Source: Candidatus Symbiothrix sp.
GTDB lineage: Bacteria; Bacteroidota; Bacteroidia; Bacteroidales; Azobacteroidaceae
Length of the DNA: 8,018 nucleotides
Assembly (NCBI GenBank): GCA_031270525.1
Contig: JAISXN010000211.1
Coordinates: 1-8,018 of the forward strand
Direction of reading: 5' to 3'
Shown: positions 6,197 to 8,018 of the stretch, piece after piece
How the letters are laid out: each line of letters starts with the position of its first letter
Position numbering within the stretch: position 1 is the stretch's first letter
Notes under the pieces: generated by a model
The model's database searches: none
Seen by the model: the letters and a program-made list of their open reading frames with translations, nothing else
Told to the model about the DNA's origin: nothing
Translations under genes and position numbers: made by a program

Positions 6197-7156
6197 ATGA
6201 AAGAAAAGATAATCAAAGAAAAACAACGGGCGCCGAGAAACCAAACCTTGCAAGTGTCAGAAGCCGAGATGCATAAATTGCAAAAAAAAATATTAACCGT
6301 AGCCGCTCCGCTTGACGAGGACGGTCTTACCAACACGACTATTCAGGGGAATTTATTTGAAATTGTCGACTATCTTCCTTCGGAAATTGTCGATTTGATG
6401 ATTATTGATCCACCTTACAACCTCAGCCGGAATTTCGCGGGAATGAAGTTTAAGCAAATGAAAGACGACGATTATTCGAATTACCTTGAATCTTGGTTTC
6501 CGAAACTCATCCGGTTGCTGAAACCGGATGCTTCACTTTATCTTTGCGGAGACTGGAGAAGCGCTTCCGTCCTTTATACGATTATGAATAAGCACCTTAC
6601 CGTCATGAATCGGATTACATGGCAGCGGGAAAAAGGCCGCGGAGCGGCGGGTAACTGGAAAAACAGTATGGAAGACATTTGGTTTGCCGTTCGCGATCCG
6701 AAAAGTTATTATTTCAATGTAGAAGCGGTTAAAATACGCAGGAAAGTGTTGGCTCCTTACAAGCAGGACGGACAACCGAAAGATTGGCAGGATACGGAAG
6801 AAGGCAAATTCCGGATGACTCACCCTTCCAATTTCTGGGACGACATAACGGTGCCATACTGGTCGATGCCTGAAAATACAGACCATCCCACGCAAAAGCC
6901 CGAAAAGCTCATTGCTAAACTGATTCTCGCTTCTTGTCCCGAAAACGGAATGGTATTTGATCCTTTTCTCGGTTCGGGAACAACTTCAGTGGTTGCCAAA
7001 AAACTGGGACGAAATTATTGCGGTGTCGAAATCAATCCGGAATATGCTTGCTGGGCGGAAAAACGTCTGGAAAAAGCCGAAACGGATAAGACCATACAAG
7101 GTTTCTACGAAGGCATCTTTTGGGAAAGAAACAGTAAAATCGCTAAACAAATATGA
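6197..7156 (+). CDS. Beta-class site-specific DNA methyltransferase (N4-cytosine or N6-adenine), apparently orphan
   Basis: A protein of 319 residues that transfers a methyl group from S-adenosylmethionine to an exocyclic amino group in DNA. The catalytic motif IV, DPPYNL (71-76), comes first, and the cofactor-binding motif FDPFLGSGTT (254-263) is near the C-terminus. This order, with a target-recognition region between them (about 140-225), defines the beta class, which includes M.RsrI, CcrM and HinfI-type enzymes. Other family marks are SLYLCGDWRS (113-122), WKNSMEDIWFAV with YYFNVEAV, and HPTQKPEKL (230-238). The N-terminal 35 residues are basic and charged. DPPY favours adenine N6 but does not settle the target base, and the site cannot be predicted. 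No restriction endonuclease gene lies on either side. The next gene starts 1 bp after its stop, so the two are translationally coupled. Confidence 0.93.
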   Translation: MKEKIIKEKQRAPRNQTLQVSEAEMHKLQKKILTVAAPLDEDGLTNTTIQGNLFEIVDYLPSEIVDLMIIDPPYNLSRNFAGMKFKQMKDDDYSNYLESWFPKLIRLLKPDASLYLCGDWRSASVLYTIMNKHLTVMNRITWQREKGRGAAGNWKNSMEDIWFAVRDPKSYYFNVEAVKIRRKVLAPYKQDGQPKDWQDTEEGKFRMTHPSNFWDDITVPYWSMPENTDHPTQKPEKLIAKLILASCPENGMVFDPFLGSGTTSVVAKKLGRNYCGVEINPEYACWAEKRLEKAETDKTIQGFYEGIFWERNSKIAKQI

Positions 7157-7157
7157 T

Positions 7158-7685
7158 ATGATCCTGAATGAAAGAGAAATGCGCCACGCGCAAACAATAA
7201 CGGCAGTCAAACAAATGATGACCGCCGCCCGGACGGCTCCCAAAGGAAAAGGGATTGATATCCTCGAAATTATTGCCGTCGAAGGAAAAGATATTGAAAC
7301 ATTATCGGCTAAAACCAAGGAGTTAGGCGAAAAAAACGGCATGAATTTCTTTTTACGCGATGCCGAAAATATCCTTTCTGCCGAAGCCGTCGTACTGATA
7401 GGAACCCGGCGGTCGGCACAAAATTTGAATTGCGCTTATTGCGGGTATCCGACCTGTGCGGAAAAACCCCAAACAGTCCCTTGCGCAATCAATTCCGTCG
7501 ATGTCGGAATCGCCATCGGCTCGGCTTGCGCTACGGCTGCCGATTTCCGTTTGGATACCAGAGTTATGTTTTCGGTAGGTTATTCCGCTCAAGCTTTGAA
7601 TTGGCCGGAAAGTTGCCATACGGTTTTTGCCATTCCGGTTTCGGCCTCGTCCAAGAATCCTTTTTTTGACAGGGTAGCGAAGTAA
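7158..7685 (+). CDS. DUF2148 ferredoxin-like protein
   Basis: A protein of 175 residues recognised as the DUF2148 (ferredoxin-domain) family of anaerobic bacteria and archaea. The key region is NCAYCGYPTC with Cys92, Cys95 and Cys100, followed by Cys109 in VPCAINSVDVGIAIGSACATAADF, and further Cys124 and Cys153. Four of these cysteines could hold an iron-sulfur cluster; this is inferred from spacing. The N-terminus (residues 10-32, AQTITAVKQMMTAARTAPKGKG) and the later VLIGTRRS are also typical. The reading frame stays open upstream to 6957, but that extension lies inside the methyltransferase gene, and the family N-terminus begins at MILNEREM, so the ATG at 7158 is chosen. It starts 1 bp after the methyltransferase stop, implying cotranscription. 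The biochemical role of the family is not established. A functional link to methylation is not evident. Confidence 0.88.
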   Translation: MILNEREMRHAQTITAVKQMMTAARTAPKGKGIDILEIIAVEGKDIETLSAKTKELGEKNGMNFFLRDAENILSAEAVVLIGTRRSAQNLNCAYCGYPTCAEKPQTVPCAINSVDVGIAIGSACATAADFRLDTRVMFSVGYSAQALNWPESCHTVFAIPVSASSKNPFFDRVAK

Positions 7686-7750
7686 AGCGGGTTGCACGGT
7701 GCACTTATTCGAGAATTTACAATTGATTTGAAAAAAAAATGTAACGAAAC

Positions 7751-7781
7751 TTGAAATATTAAAAATTTTTACTTACTTTTG
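7751..7781 (+). promoter_or_regulatory. Consensus Bacteroidota promoter
   Basis: TTG (7751-7753), a 20-bp spacer and TACTTTTG (7774-7781) match TTG-N19/21-TAnnTTTG. The spacer is almost entirely A and T. Transcription should begin near 7788 and run rightward. No coding region starts nearby, so it drives either a short RNA or a long leader. Confidence 0.75.
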
Positions 7782-7787
7782 CAGCGG

Positions 7788-7837
7788 TTTACTATAAATA
7801 TGAACTAAATCTACTGGGATTTAGGAGCTTTTTTTTT
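7788..7837 (+). ncRNA. Candidate short RNA or attenuator leader
   Basis: Between the predicted transcription start (about 7788) and a run of nine T (7829-7837) there is one hairpin: CTAAATC (7805-7811), loop TACTGG, GATTTAG (7818-7824). Four bases (GAGC) separate stem and T-tract, so it is a non-ideal intrinsic terminator. The stem is AU-rich and weak. A minimal reading frame, ATG-AAC-TAA (7800-7808), overlaps the left arm. The transcript would be about 50 nt if it ends there. The arrangement could be a free small RNA, or an attenuator for a gene past the window end. No known RNA family was identified. The 5' end is predicted from the promoter only. Confidence 0.35.
7805..7837 (+). terminator. 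Hairpin plus T9, possible terminator or attenuator
   Basis: A 7-bp perfect stem (7805-7811 with 7818-7824), 6-nt loop and T9 starting 4 nt after the stem. Only two of the seven pairs are G-C, so termination may be partial. Because it lies about 17 nt after the predicted start site of its own promoter, it cannot simply be the terminator of the DUF2148 gene, although readthrough from upstream could also stop here. Confidence 0.4.
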
Positions 7838-7977
7838 ATCTACCCACTTATAAATTTGCTTGAAAAATAACTATCTGACATTATCATTATATCATTTTCC
7901 CATTACGGATTATTTTCGTAACGAGATTTTTTTGACTTTTTTTAAGCCAATTAACTTGTTTTTCTCGCATATTTTAT

Positions 7978-8018
<41 letters not shown>

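Noticed and set aside
5920..6336. Minus-strand 138-residue open frame across the subtilase/methyltransferase junction
   Set aside because: It overlaps both real genes and the inverted-repeat promoter region in the wrong frame, and its translation resembles no family.
6197..7156. A full restriction-modification or defence island around the methyltransferase
   Set aside because: The neighbours are a secreted subtilase and a DUF2148 protein; no nuclease, helicase or other defence gene is visible within the window.
6957..7157. Upstream extension of the DUF2148 reading frame to an ATG at 6957
   Set aside because: These 67 codons lie inside the well-supported methyltransferase gene in another frame and do not resemble the DUF2148 N-terminus; the ATG at 7158 fits the family and the 1-bp coupling.
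7353..7697. Minus-strand 114-residue frame opposite the DUF2148 gene
   Set aside because: Arg/Gly/Ser-rich antisense translation with no family resemblance, fully covered by the conserved cysteine-motif gene on the plus strand.

Overview
The window is an AT-rich chromosomal segment from a member of the Bacteroidota, most likely the order Bacteroidales. Three things point there: promoters of the TTG-N19/20-TAnnTTTG type used by the Bacteroidota housekeeping sigma factor, genes that mostly lack Shine-Dalgarno sequences, and a subtilase ending in what looks like a type IX secretion (T9SS) type A sorting domain. The last point argues for a lineage outside Bacteroides proper. The DUF2148 ferredoxin-like protein and the diiron hemerythrin protein fit an anaerobe coping with oxidative or nitrosative stress. 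Genus cannot be read from the sequence.

Layout. (1) Positions 2-1294, minus strand: a two-gene operon encoding a hemerythrin/RIC-like diiron protein followed by a LuxR-type regulator whose receiver-like domain has lost its phosphoacceptor aspartate. (2) Positions 1320-1367: two overlapping divergent promoters, one for this operon and one for the operon to the right. (3) Positions 1400-3166, plus strand: a rhomboid intramembrane protease and a membrane-anchored endonuclease/exonuclease/phosphatase-family protein. (4) Positions 3224-6110, minus strand: a secreted S8 subtilase followed by xseA (exonuclease VII large subunit), 4 bp apart. The small-subunit gene xseB, expected just after xseA, is not there. 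The subtilase carries a short palindromic repeat translated in frame as GIPAFAGMT. (5) Positions 6126-6165: a perfect 10-bp inverted repeat that places a TATATTTG -7 element facing each way between the subtilase and the methyltransferase. (6) Positions 6197-7685, plus strand: a beta-class DNA methyltransferase with no visible restriction partner, followed after 1 bp by a DUF2148 protein. (7) Positions 7686-8018: noncoding, with a very good promoter, a short hairpin plus T-tract that could end a roughly 50-nt RNA or act as an attenuator, and a (CA)19 tract running off the window end.

Most of the window is ordinary Bacteroidales core or near-core content. No CRISPR array, transposase, tRNA, rRNA or obvious multi-gene defence island is present. 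The points most worth following are the translated palindromic repeat, the hemerythrin and pseudo-receiver regulator pair, the promoter-hairpin unit near 7800, the terminal CA tract, and the missing xseB.
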